Below are positions 5,820 through 12,541 of a stretch of 12,921 bases of DNA, piece by piece. Under the pieces are notes generated by a model. That model searched no databases and was not told where the DNA came from. It was given only the letters and a program-made list of their open reading frames with translations. Within the stretch, counting starts at the first letter, position 1, and each line of letters opens with the position of its first letter. The translations under genes were made by a program, and so were the position numbers. The stretch is from an uncultured Desulfobacterales bacterium (lineage in GTDB: Bacteria > Desulfobacterota > Desulfobacteria > Desulfobacterales > JAFDCJ01), in assembly GCA_945787595.1 (NCBI GenBank), contig CALZJV010000203.1, positions 1 to 12,921 of the forward strand. The letters are read 5' to 3'.

Positions 5820-7676
5820 CTATATTCGACAAATCTTTTTCTTGGCACAATCTGAGTCATCACAGTCAGTGTATCCGTCATCATCATTGTCGATGCCATC
5901 ATTACAGGTCTTTGCTGGGCCTTCACGTGATGGATCTTCGCCATCTCCACCTGCTGCACAAGGCTTACCCTTTGTTCTGTCAAACCCATCACAGTCTTGA
6001 TCTATACCGTCTTTTTTTATGTCGCAAGCATCGGGATTAATACTATAATCAAGATCATTGCAGTCATTACAAACTGCGAATCCATCGCCGTCGGAATCGG
6101 TATCCGCAATCCCGCAACCACAAATACCTGGCTCGGTTTTGCCCGGATCATTGGGGCAGTTGTCAATGCAATCGGGCGTCCCATCAGAATCTGTATCCGT
6201 ATCAGGAGATCCGCAGCCGCATAGGCCTGGATCAATTTTGTTGGGATCGGTGGGGCATCCATCATTACAATCTGCGACTCCATCAACGTCTGAGTCAGTA
6301 TCGGGGACCCCGCAACCACAAATGCCTGGCTCGGTCTTATTGGGATCGGTTAGGCAACCGTCATTACAGTCCGGAGTTCCGTCATTGTCGGTATCGGCAT
6401 CAGGAGTTCCACAACCGCATAGGCCTGGAGTTGTTTTATTAGGATCATTTGGACAGTCATCTGCGCAGTCCGGTGTTCCATCACTGTCGGAATCGGTATC
6501 TGCTACACCACATCCACACACACCAGGGGCTGTCTTGTTGGGATCAGTGGGGCAGCCATCGTTGCAATCAGACGTACCATCACCGTCAGAATCGTTATCA
6601 GGAGTTCCACAGCCACATATACCAGGTACAGTTTTGTTTGAGTCATCAGGGCATCCATCATTACAGTCTGCCGTACCATCACCATCGGAATCGTCATCGG
6701 AAACACCACAACCGCATAGGCCTGGATCAATCTTGTTTGGGTCGGCTGGACAATTATCTAAGCAGTCCGGTGTTCCATCACCGTCAAAATCCTGGTCTTC
6801 AATTGAAAAAACTCCATCACTCTCATCATAAGCATCACCATCGACATCTGAAATTCCTACCAGAATTTCATCCGAAAGATCGCACGGGACTTCCCAAACG
6901 TAGGAGCCAACATCATTCTCCGTGTTTTCCACAATTTCTATCCAGTCGGTTCCATTATTAGGAGAAAATTCAATTCTTACATGGTCAATGTTGCCTTCAG
7001 ATGTCCAGGTGATTTCAAAGGTTTCGCCTGCGAAAAATACTTCTCCGCCGTTTGGGGAAGCTACTGTTATGGAGGGTTCGAGATTGGAAAGAATCGCACT
7101 CCGAGAAATATTGTCAAAAGCAAAGTTGGTATCTAAAATGCCATCTTCAGTTGAGTTATAAACCTTAACCTGACTAATTCCCACACCAGACATAAAGCCA
7201 AAGAATAGCCATTGACCATCTTGATCGTGAATATATGTGGAGATTTGGCCGTCTATTTCAATCACGTCAACATTAATAATACCTCCAATGGTTTCATCAT
7301 GATATGGACGGAAAAGAAAAAATCCAAAAGCATTAACATAATTATTTGTACCAAATGAAAAATAATCATCTTGGACACCCGATGTAAATAAAACGTTTGA
7401 GGTTGTTGGTATGCCAAATCCACCTGGTTGTGAAGCAATTCTCCACAATCTTGGATCAGCAATGTCATCATCAAATATTGTACCTGAAAAAGTAAATGGT
7501 AATATACCCTCTGCGTTTCCATCAAAGGGTTCAGTATTGGCTATTGGCGCTGAAAACAAAAATTCTTCTTCGTTATCAAAAAATGTTAGGGCATAAGAAT
7601 CTATTGTTAATGCAATTAGTGGTAAAGTTATAAATGTAATTAAGACAGGAAGATAATACAATTTTTTTCGTTTCAT
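5820..7676 (-). CDS. Secreted protein with thrombospondin type 3-like Ca-binding repeats
   Basis: A 618-residue exported protein. Residues 1-30 form a signal peptide (KRKK, hydrophobic core, SYA then L). Residues 31-200 look like a beta-sandwich of the kind found in PEP-CTERM and other surface proteins, but no C-terminal sorting signal is present. Residues about 201-292 resemble the Ig-like SPNGGE...ITWTS domain of surface proteins. Residues 295-525 (bases 6102-6794) are seven 33-residue repeats with the pattern DSDGDGTPDCNDGCP then DPNKxxPGxCGCG, rich in Asp and with six Cys or so per unit, as in thrombospondin type 3 Ca-binding repeats. The tail 526-618 has a further partial repeat and two MopE-like motifs (DGIDQDCDG and DGIDNDDDG). 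A structural or adhesive role outside the cell, stabilised by calcium and disulfides, is inferred. The ribosome binding site contains a run of seven G. Confidence 0.85.
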   Translation of the reverse strand: MKRKKLYYLPVLITFITLPLIALTIDSYALTFFDNEEEFLFSAPIANTEPFDGNAEGILPFTFSGTIFDDDIADPRLWRIASQPGGFGIPTTSNVLFTSGVQDDYFSFGTNNYVNAFGFFLFRPYHDETIGGIINVDVIEIDGQISTYIHDQDGQWLFFGFMSGVGISQVKVYNSTEDGILDTNFAFDNISRSAILSNLEPSITVASPNGGEVFFAGETFEITWTSEGNIDHVRIEFSPNNGTDWIEIVENTENDVGSYVWEVPCDLSDEILVGISDVDGDAYDESDGVFSIEDQDFDGDGTPDCLDNCPADPNKIDPGLCGCGVSDDDSDGDGTADCNDGCPDDSNKTVPGICGCGTPDNDSDGDGTSDCNDGCPTDPNKTAPGVCGCGVADTDSDSDGTPDCADDCPNDPNKTTPGLCGCGTPDADTDNDGTPDCNDGCLTDPNKTEPGICGCGVPDTDSDVDGVADCNDGCPTDPNKIDPGLCGCGSPDTDTDSDGTPDCIDNCPNDPGKTEPGICGCGIADTDSDGDGFAVCNDCNDLDYSINPDACDIKKDGIDQDCDGFDRTKGKPCAAGGDGEDPSREGPAKTCNDGIDNDDDGYTDCDDSDCAKKKICRI

Positions 7677-7701
7677 TTATTCCCCCCCTTTCTTCAATTA
7701 A

Positions 7702-7739
7702 AAAAGCCAAGCCACCTTTCAACAGGCAACTCGGCTTTT
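7702..7739 (-). terminator. Terminator-like hairpin in the leader of the Ca-repeat protein gene
   Basis: On the minus strand bases 7739-7725 pair with 7716-7702 over 15 positions, 11 Watson-Crick and four G-U, with the loop TGTTGAAA, and the 3' arm runs into TTTTTT. In the plus-strand RNA the G-U pairs would be A-C mismatches, so the hairpin acts on the minus strand. It ends about 25 bases before the ATG, too close to leave room for a promoter in between, so it looks like a leader attenuator. No known riboswitch aptamer could be recognised upstream. Confidence 0.55.
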
Positions 7740-7912
7740 GAATTAAGACAGTCCGCATTTCCCCAACCTTTCCCCTAAGAATGGGTTTAGCTTCGTCTTG
7801 TGAGCCAAAATAGATTTTAATTTTTCATATTATAAGCGGTTAAGATGATATAAGAACTAAATAGAAAGAGCAAGGTGTATTATCAATTAGCCAGAACAAC
7901 AAAGGGAAATAG
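7740..7912. promoter_or_regulatory. AT-rich divergent region with leader of the repeat protein gene
   Basis: No gene is seen. On the minus strand a TATAAT at 7834-7829 is a -10 candidate without a good -35 (GTTCTT at 7857-7852); it would give a leader of about 150 bases before the ATG at 7676. Within that leader, just before the hairpin, there are several C/G blocks (7760-7785) that could pair with one another. Confidence 0.35.
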
Positions 7913-7936
7913 TTGTTATTAATACAAATATTAAGC

Positions 7937-7965
7937 TTGACAAATAAATCCCTATGTATTATTTT
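7937..7965 (+). promoter_or_regulatory. Sigma-70-like promoter of the RHH-integrase operon
   Basis: TTGACA (7937-7942), 17-base spacer, TATTTT (7960-7965). The match to the -35 is perfect and the spacing ideal. Transcription would start near 7972, about 28 bases before the start codon at 8000. Confidence 0.6.
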
Positions 7966-7999
7966 AATAATAAAAATAAGAAAGGGGGTGAAAGAAATA

Positions 8000-8140
8000 A
8001 TGACAATTATAAACATCAAAGAATTTCCAGATGAACTTCATAGGAAGGCAAAGGCTGCTGCTGCATTAGAGGGCATTTCATTGAAAGCATTAATTATCAA
8101 AGCAATCGAAGAATATCTGAAAAAAAAGAAAAGGAGGTAA
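8000..8140 (+). CDS. Small ribbon-helix-helix DNA-binding protein
   Basis: A 46-residue protein whose pattern fits the Arc/CopG/HicB-like RHH fold: a short strand TIINIKEFP, then helix DELHRKAKAAAALEG, turn ISLKA and helix LIIKAIEEYLKK, ending in a basic tail. Such proteins dimerise and bind operator DNA. The ATG at 8000 is preceded by GGGGGTGA; the open frame extends upstream to 7913 but that part runs through the promoter and is not coding. Its stop lies three bases before the integrase ATG and its last codons hold the integrase ribosome binding site, so the two are translated together. It is therefore a candidate autoregulator of the operon or a directionality factor for the integrase; an antitoxin is less likely because no toxin gene is adjacent. 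Confidence 0.75.
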   Translation: MTIINIKEFPDELHRKAKAAAALEGISLKALIIKAIEEYLKKKKRR

Positions 8141-8143
8141 ATT

Positions 8144-9292
8144 ATGGCTTGTATTGCAAAAAGACGTGGCCGGTATGTCATAGACTTTTATGACACAAAT
8201 GGAAAGCGCCGGTGGATAACCATGCCGAAAGGAACTACAAAGAAAAAGACAAAGGATAAATTGAGGGAAATTGAGGACCAACTTAGGAGGGGTATCTATC
8301 TTCCTGAAAAGCGGATACCTACTTTTAAAACCGTGGCCGAAGATTGGCTGGAATATAAAAAGCCGAATATCCGGTTTAATACCTGGACGAAATATGATGG
8401 ATACGTTTGTAACCATTACGATATGTTTTTGAAGGTAAATATTAACCGTATCACCACGGCAAAGGTTGAAAAGCTTATCTCTCAAAAGCAAACCGCTGGG
8501 ATGAATATCTCAACATTGCGAAAATTGATTGTAGCCCTAAACCAGATTATGAAATACGCAGTGAGACACCAATACATTGCCAGTAACCCGGTTGTAAACG
8601 CGGAACGGCCAAAAGACCAGCGGACCGTCGAAGAAAAAGAATTTATCCAAGTTTTAACCGAAGATCAGATTCCCTTATTGCTAGAAAATACCAAGGAATA
8701 TGAATTTAAGGTTTTATTTCAGGTGGCTTTATTTTCCGGTGCCAGAGAGGGGGAGCTATTTGGGCTGAAGTGGGCGGACATCGATTGGGTAAACTCGCAA
8801 ATAGAAATAAAGCGAAGTTTCAACGGGGGTAGATGGTATCCGCCTAAATCGAAATCATCACAAAGGAAAGTTGACATAGGGCCTGAAACATTATCCGAGC
8901 TTAAAAAGTGGCGTTTTAAAAGTTTTTATTCCAGAGATAACAACCTTGTATTTCCAAATTATGTTGGAGGACCGCTTGACCCCAACAATATGGCGAAAAG
9001 GCACCTATACCCTGCCCTGGTAGCCGCTGAGTTGCCTAAAATCCGCTTTCACGACCTCAGGCATACCTATGCAAGCCATTTGCTGGATCAGGGAGAAAAC
9101 CCGGTATATGTCAGCAAGCAGCTGGGGCACGCATCGCCTGTGGTCACATTAACAATTTATGCCCATGTGATAAATTCGATAAATCCAAAGGCAGCTTCGA
9201 GGCTTGAGGAAAAAATTTTTAGAAAACATGGTAGCAAAATGGTAGCGAAAACGGAAAGCACCAAAAAAAAGAAGTTAGCCAATGAATCCTAA
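8144..9292 (+). CDS. Tyrosine recombinase (site-specific integrase)
   Basis: A 382-residue phage-type integrase that should move the element into and out of the tRNA-Leu gene. The N-terminal part (1-55) is an arm-binding domain (basic, KRRGRYVIDFYDTNGKRR), 60-155 is the SAM-like core-binding domain, and 170-350 is the catalytic domain. All catalytic residues are visible: R201 in SGAREGEL, K237 in PKSKSSQRKV, H303 and R306 in FHDLRHTYAS, H329 in QLGHAS and Y339 in TIYAHV. The C-terminal tail (360-382) is lysine-rich. The start has a perfect AGGAGG at the right distance. The stop lies 15 bases from the 3' end of the tRNA gene, the usual place for an integrase of this type. Nothing suggests inactivation. 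Confidence 0.95.
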   Translation: MACIAKRRGRYVIDFYDTNGKRRWITMPKGTTKKKTKDKLREIEDQLRRGIYLPEKRIPTFKTVAEDWLEYKKPNIRFNTWTKYDGYVCNHYDMFLKVNINRITTAKVEKLISQKQTAGMNISTLRKLIVALNQIMKYAVRHQYIASNPVVNAERPKDQRTVEEKEFIQVLTEDQIPLLLENTKEYEFKVLFQVALFSGAREGELFGLKWADIDWVNSQIEIKRSFNGGRWYPPKSKSSQRKVDIGPETLSELKKWRFKSFYSRDNNLVFPNYVGGPLDPNNMAKRHLYPALVAAELPKIRFHDLRHTYASHLLDQGENPVYVSKQLGHASPVVTLTIYAHVINSINPKAASRLEEKIFRKHGSKMVAKTESTKKKKLANES

Positions 9293-9306
9293 CCTCTTGA
9301 TTTTAT

Positions 9307-9330
9307 TGGTGCCCGGGGCCGGAATCGAAC
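9307..9330. other. Inferred attachment site of the integrated element
   Basis: The integrase gene stops 15 bases from the tRNA 3' end, and this type of integrase commonly recombines within that end. The exact core cannot be set because the duplicate at the other end of the element is not in this window; I searched the window for a second copy of the tRNA 3' end by eye and found none. Confidence 0.55.
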
Positions 9331-9394
9331 CGGCACAGCCCTTAGGACCGAGGGATTTTAAGTCCCTTGCGTCTACCTATTCCGCCACCCGGGC
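9307..9394 (-). tRNA. tRNA-Leu (anticodon UAA)
   Basis: Read on the minus strand from 9394: acceptor GCCCGGG pairs with the 3' CCCGGGC, followed by A and an encoded CCA (9307-9309). The anticodon stem AGGGA/TCCCT encloses the loop CTTAAAA, so the anticodon is TAA. A long variable arm (CGGTCCTAAGGGCTG) and the T loop GGTTCGATTCC are present, as expected for a class II leucine tRNA of 88 bases. The gene is complete although the integrated element adjoins its 3' end. Confidence 0.95.
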
Positions 9395-9489
9395 ATTTTC
9401 ACTATTTTGTCCCTCTTCTGATACCGGAATTTAAATTGGATATCAAGAAAAAAGGTAAGCGATCACAGGTTAAAAATTTCCCGTGTCCA

Positions 9490-9513
9490 CCTGATGAATA
9501 CGGCATCATCAGG
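9490..9513 (-). terminator. Hairpin after the HD-GYP gene, weak terminator candidate
   Basis: CCTGATGA (9490-9497) and TCATCAGG (9506-9513) pair exactly with an eight-base loop, starting three bases after the stop codon of the HD-GYP gene on the minus strand. No U tract follows directly (a T run appears about 15 bases later), so termination is likely but not certain. Confidence 0.45.
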
Positions 9514-9516
9514 CAT

Positions 9517-10680
9517 CTAAGTCGACAGTTGAAATTCTTTTTTATTGAAGATTTTCAGGCAGGCATCGACAACCATGGGGTCATAGAGAACTCCCCTGTT
9601 TTGGGTGATTTCCTCAAGGGCTTTGTCAATCCCCATCGATGGTCGATAAGGACGATGGGATGCCATTGTCTCCACCACGTCAGCAACGCCTATTATGCGA
9701 GCCGCCATGAGTATATCGTCCGCGGCAAGACTCCGTGGATAGCCGGACCCGTCTATTCTTTCATGGTGCTGCAGAACGATTTCGGCAATGGGCCAAGGAA
9801 ATTCTATGCCTTTTAAAATATCATAACCGGTTTGGGAGTGGGCTTGTATCAAACTAACCTCTATGTCGGATAGCTTCACCGGTTTGGATAGAATTTCTGC
9901 CGGCAAGGATATTTTGCCAAGATCGTGTATCGCCGCTGCAATATAAATCCCCTCAATTTCATCATCCGAAAGTCCGACTTCCCGTGCGATGTTCCGGCTC
10001 AGATCCGCCACTCGCTGCTGATGGCCGGATGTATAGGGATCCCGCTTTTCGATGGTCGTTGTGATGGCCAGAACAGTAGAGTTCATTACCTTTTTTAGAT
10101 TTTCAAAACTGTGTTGAAGTTCCAACTGCATACGCTTGCGGTTGTCGATTTCCATTTTCAGCAGTTTGTTGGATTGCACCAGTTCCGCCGTTCTCTTTGC
10201 AACCAGGGCTTCCAGGTCGGAATGAAGCGCCAAAAGCTGTCTCTCCGCCTGCCATTTGGCACTCAATGCCGTGGCAAATTGAACAATTTCCTGGTGATGA
10301 AATGGCTTTTGCAAATAAAGCAGCTTGTCCGAAATATTGATTTGGTTCACCATCTCACCGCTACGGGAAGTTCGGTAACCGGTAACCACCACAATGTTAA
10401 TGCTCGGATCCAATCTTTGTATTTGTTCGGCGGTCCATTGGCCATCCGGTCCCGGCGGCATGTTTAAATCAAGAAATGCAACCGCATAGGGTGCATTTTC
10501 TTCAGTTGACCGTTTGACCCTATTCACAGCATCATCGCCCTGGCTGCAGCAAGTTATCTCAAATTTTGGTAATAACGGTAGGGGATTGTTCGGGACTAGA
10601 ATTCTTTGATACAAATCCAGTATGGTCGGGTCGTCATCAACGACCAGGATACGGAAGCGGTTATTGTCGAATTCGCTCAT
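9517..10680 (-). CDS. Response regulator with HD-GYP c-di-GMP phosphodiesterase domain
   Basis: A 387-residue cytoplasmic signalling protein that should hydrolyse cyclic di-GMP when phosphorylated by a partner kinase. The REC domain (8-130) has the acidic pocket D15-D17 (VVDDDP), phospho-acceptor D71 (FLDLNMP), T/G at VVTGY and K125 (LQKPF). A coiled coil at about 140-200 joins it to the HD-GYP domain (210-380), where the metal ligands H252 D253 (HDLGK), the HH pair 305-306 and the diagnostic DGSGYP at 310-315 are all present, so it should be active. The ATG at 10680 fits the domain start; a TTG 54 bases upstream is the only alternative. Its ribosome binding site is poor (AAAGAAAAA). No kinase gene is next to it. 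Confidence 0.93.
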   Translation of the reverse strand: MSEFDNNRFRILVVDDDPTILDLYQRILVPNNPLPLLPKFEITCCSQGDDAVNRVKRSTEENAPYAVAFLDLNMPPGPDGQWTAEQIQRLDPSINIVVVTGYRTSRSGEMVNQINISDKLLYLQKPFHHQEIVQFATALSAKWQAERQLLALHSDLEALVAKRTAELVQSNKLLKMEIDNRKRMQLELQHSFENLKKVMNSTVLAITTTIEKRDPYTSGHQQRVADLSRNIAREVGLSDDEIEGIYIAAAIHDLGKISLPAEILSKPVKLSDIEVSLIQAHSQTGYDILKGIEFPWPIAEIVLQHHERIDGSGYPRSLAADDILMAARIIGVADVVETMASHRPYRPSMGIDKALEEITQNRGVLYDPMVVDACLKIFNKKEFQLST

Positions 10681-10921
10681 TTTTTTTCTTTGGTATAAGT
10701 CAACGAGCTTAAGCAGCTTGCATGCAGAACGCAAAATTTGAGTCAGGGAGCACCTATGTATACCATTTCAGAAAACCGGTTGGTTCAGGCCCGCAGCAGA
10801 TCCCGCAAAACGGGATCATTGAGAAGTGATTAAATCTAAGCCGACTTTATATACCGGCATTATACAGCGGTTGTCGGGTTTATGCAACATTTTCCGGTCT
10901 CTAAATAGTAACCGTTCACAA

Positions 10922-10943
10922 GTTCTGGGTTCAGCGTTCAGGG
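10922..10943 (-). repeat. Degenerate TGAAC short repeats, first set
   Basis: Three units of 7-8 bases beginning with GTTC (GTTCTGG, GTTCAGC, GTTCAGGG), the reverse complement of the units at 11146-11177. Together they form a loose inverted pair about 200 bases apart. Confidence 0.5.
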
Positions 10944-10969
10944 TTAAGGACAAAGAAAACAATGAAGCT

Positions 10970-10990
10970 CCCCGCAGCAGAGCTGCGAGG
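10970..10990. repeat. GC-rich palindrome
   Basis: CCCCGCAGC pairs with GCTGCGAGG across a three-base loop with one mismatch. Its compact form and intergenic place suggest a dispersed palindromic repeat, but only one copy is in the window, so this is a guess about class, not about structure. Confidence 0.45.
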
Positions 10991-11145
10991 AATTCTTTTG
11001 ATTAAAGGACCCGAAGTCCTCGTTAAAAAGGCTCACTTTCTCAAATAGTTGCTAATTTGGCTCCAAATTTTGGATTAGGCCTGACGAAGCTGATGCTTTT
11101 CTCGTAAATACGCATCCCAAATGCAGTCTAGGGACGAGAATGGAA

Positions 11146-11177
11146 CCTTGAATCCCTGAACCTTTGAACCCATGAAC
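11146..11177 (+). repeat. Degenerate 8-bp tandem repeat
   Basis: Four consecutive 8-base units: CCTTGAAT, CCCTGAAC, CTTTGAAC and CCATGAAC. The period is exact while the letters vary. Confidence 0.6.
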
Positions 11178-11212
11178 GCCTACTCTAAATCCTTAATTTG
11201 TTTTTCTAGTCC

Positions 11213-11241
11213 TTGTCAAATGCTGTTTCTTTTGCTAATTA
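11213..11241 (+). promoter_or_regulatory. Sigma-70-like promoter of the maf operon
   Basis: TTGTCA (11213-11218), 17-base spacer, TAATTA (11236-11241). The expected start of transcription, about seven bases past the -10, falls on or next to the maf ATG at 11248, so the message may have no leader. Confidence 0.55.
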
Positions 11242-11247
11242 GTTTTC

Positions 11248-11853
11248 ATGAAAAAACCAGTTAGAAATTCCAGGTTGATTTTGGCCTCAAAATCTCCCCG
11301 TCGACGTTATCTTCTGGAACAAGCGGGACTTGAATTTTCCGTCATTCCCAGCAATCTCGATGAAAATTCGATCCCCCTGTCCTCTCCCGAATCTTATGTC
11401 AGACGTTTGGCAGAAGCAAAAGCGAAAGACATTTCACAGAGATATCCCGACAGCTGGGTTATCGGCGCCGACACGACAGTGTTCATTGACGGTACCATGC
11501 TGGGCAAACCAGGTTCGCGGCCGGAAGCTCGCAAAATGCTCCGGAGTTTGAGCGGAAGGACGCACCAGGTGCTGACGGGCTATTGCATTTGCCGTGAGGC
11601 AACGGGTCGCCTGTTTTCAGAAACGATTAAAACCGACGTCTGCATTAAAGAACTGTCGGAACTACAAATCAACTGGTACATCAATTCCGGGGAACCTTTT
11701 GACAAAGCCGGAGCTTATGCAATCCAGGGAATCGGCACATTCCTCGTAAAGCGCATCCAGGGTTCTTATACAAACGTTGTTGGGCTTCCGGTTTGTGAGG
11801 TTTTGGAATTTTTAATCAAAGAGGGGGGGGTGGAATTGACGATTGATGAATGA
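11248..11853 (+). CDS. maf: Maf-family nucleoside triphosphate pyrophosphatase
   Basis: A 201-residue cytoplasmic enzyme that hydrolyses dTTP, UTP or modified nucleotides to the monophosphate. Family motifs are all present: LILASKSPRRRYLL at 10-23, the acidic DE at 38-39, VIGADTTV at 71-78, LGKP at 85-88, SGRTHQVLTG at 102-111, KAGAYAIQG at 153-161 and GSYTNVVGLP at 172-181. The arrangement fits the YhdE-like dTTP/UTP branch rather than YceF, though I hold that loosely. No Shine-Dalgarno sequence precedes the ATG, and no later start keeps the first motif intact. The gene ends eight bases into yggS. A run of eight G (11823-11830) lies near its 3' end. Confidence 0.93.
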   Translation: MKKPVRNSRLILASKSPRRRYLLEQAGLEFSVIPSNLDENSIPLSSPESYVRRLAEAKAKDISQRYPDSWVIGADTTVFIDGTMLGKPGSRPEARKMLRSLSGRTHQVLTGYCICREATGRLFSETIKTDVCIKELSELQINWYINSGEPFDKAGAYAIQGIGTFLVKRIQGSYTNVVGLPVCEVLEFLIKEGGVELTIDE

Positions 11854-12541
11854 CGATTTGAAAAATCGATTGGAGCGTGTCAAGGAGCGAATCAAAGAGA
11901 CCGCCGATGCCTGCAAAAGACCGGCGGCATCCATTCGCCTGGTGGCCGTCAGCAAAACCATGCCGGCAGAAATGGTTGGAGAAGCCATTAGGGCCGGCGT
12001 CACCCATCTGGGTGAAAATTATATCCAGGAAGCCAAAGAAAAGATTAACACCCTGGCGACATATCCCGCGACCTGGCATTTTATCGGCCATTTGCAGTCC
12101 AATAAAGCCAAATATGCCGTCCGATTGTTTGATCTCATTCATTCGGTAGACTCCTTGAAATTGGCGCAAGAATTGGACAAATATGCCAAAAAAAATGATA
12201 AGGTTCAAGCGATATTGATTCAGGTCAATGTCGCCAGAGAGGATTCAAAGTCAGGTGTCTATCTTGAGGACACCATGCAGCTGCTGAAGGAAGTCAGCCG
12301 ACTTGAAAATATTGCCGTCAAAGGCCTCATGACCATGCCCCCCCATTTCAATGCGCCAGAGAAAGTTCGACCCTTTTTTTCGGCATTACGGGAATTTCGC
12401 GATCAAATTAAAAAAGAAGCTATCCCCAATATTTCAATGGATGAATTGTCCATGGGAATGACAGGGGATTTTGAAGCCGCCATCGAAGAAGGCGCCACCA
12501 TGGTACGCATCGGTACGGCTATTTTCGGAGATAGAAATTGA
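11846..12541 (+). CDS. yggS: YggS/PROSC-family PLP homeostasis protein
   Basis: A 231-residue cytoplasmic protein that binds pyridoxal 5'-phosphate and keeps its free pool in balance; it is not an enzyme of known reaction. The cofactor lysine is K37 in [10 protein letters not shown]. Further family motifs are [65 protein letters not shown] chose the ATG at 11846 over a TTG one codon earlier. It overlaps the end of maf by eight bases and its ribosome binding site is the G-rich block inside maf (11823-11833), so it is translated in coupling with maf. Confidence 0.94.
   Translation: MNDDLKNRLERVKERIKETADACKRPAASIRLVAVSKTMPAEMVGEAIRAGVTHLGENYIQEAKEKINTLATYPATWHFIGHLQSNKAKYAVRLFDLIHSVDSLKLAQELDKYAKKNDKVQAILIQVNVAREDSKSGVYLEDTMQLLKEVSRLENIAVKGLMTMPPHFNAPEKVRPFFSALREFRDQIKKEAIPNISMDELSMGMTGDFEAAIEEGATMVRIGTAIFGDRN

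Larger units (their letters stand above)
1..9306. mobile_element. Integrative element or genomic island, right end
   Basis: The DNA left of tRNA-Leu carries an integrase at its very end, an insertion sequence, unrelated single genes, a decayed gene and dispersed repeats, and is richer in A and T than the DNA to the right. The left boundary is beyond the window. No plasmid-type transfer, replication or phage structural genes are present in this part, so its class stays open. Confidence 0.65.
10681..11247. other. Divergent intergenic region with palindromes and short repeats
   Basis: No gene is seen between the HD-GYP gene and maf. The region holds a perfect 7-pair hairpin GATCCCG/CGGGATC (10799-10817), a 9-pair hairpin with one mismatch, CCCCGCAGC/GCTGCGAGG (10970-10990), and two sets of degenerate TGAAC repeats in opposite orientation (10922-10943 and 11146-11177). 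Confidence 0.6.

Noticed and set aside
6102..6794. CRISPR array or non-coding tandem repeat
   Set aside because: The 99-base period is the codon image of a 33-residue protein repeat; the units differ at many codon positions and there are no unique spacers.
6058..6831. Long plus-strand open frame opposite the Ca-repeat gene
   Set aside because: It is the antisense shadow of the repeats: the repeated Asp/Gly/Cys codons leave no stop on the other strand, and its product is a low-complexity Ser/Pro/Gln repeat without a start signal.
7690..7830. c-di-GMP-I (GEMM) riboswitch
   Set aside because: The terminator arm resembles those that follow GEMM aptamers, but the conserved aptamer blocks (GGCAAACC, GGGACGCAAAGCC) are not found upstream, so only an attenuator is reported.
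8000..8140. Antitoxin of a toxin-antitoxin pair
   Set aside because: No toxin-sized gene adjoins it; its partner is the integrase.
9367..9816. Plus-strand open frame running across the tRNA edge and the end of the HD-GYP gene
   Set aside because: It begins inside the tRNA-Leu gene and overlaps conserved HD-GYP coding sequence on the other strand; no ribosome binding site is seen.
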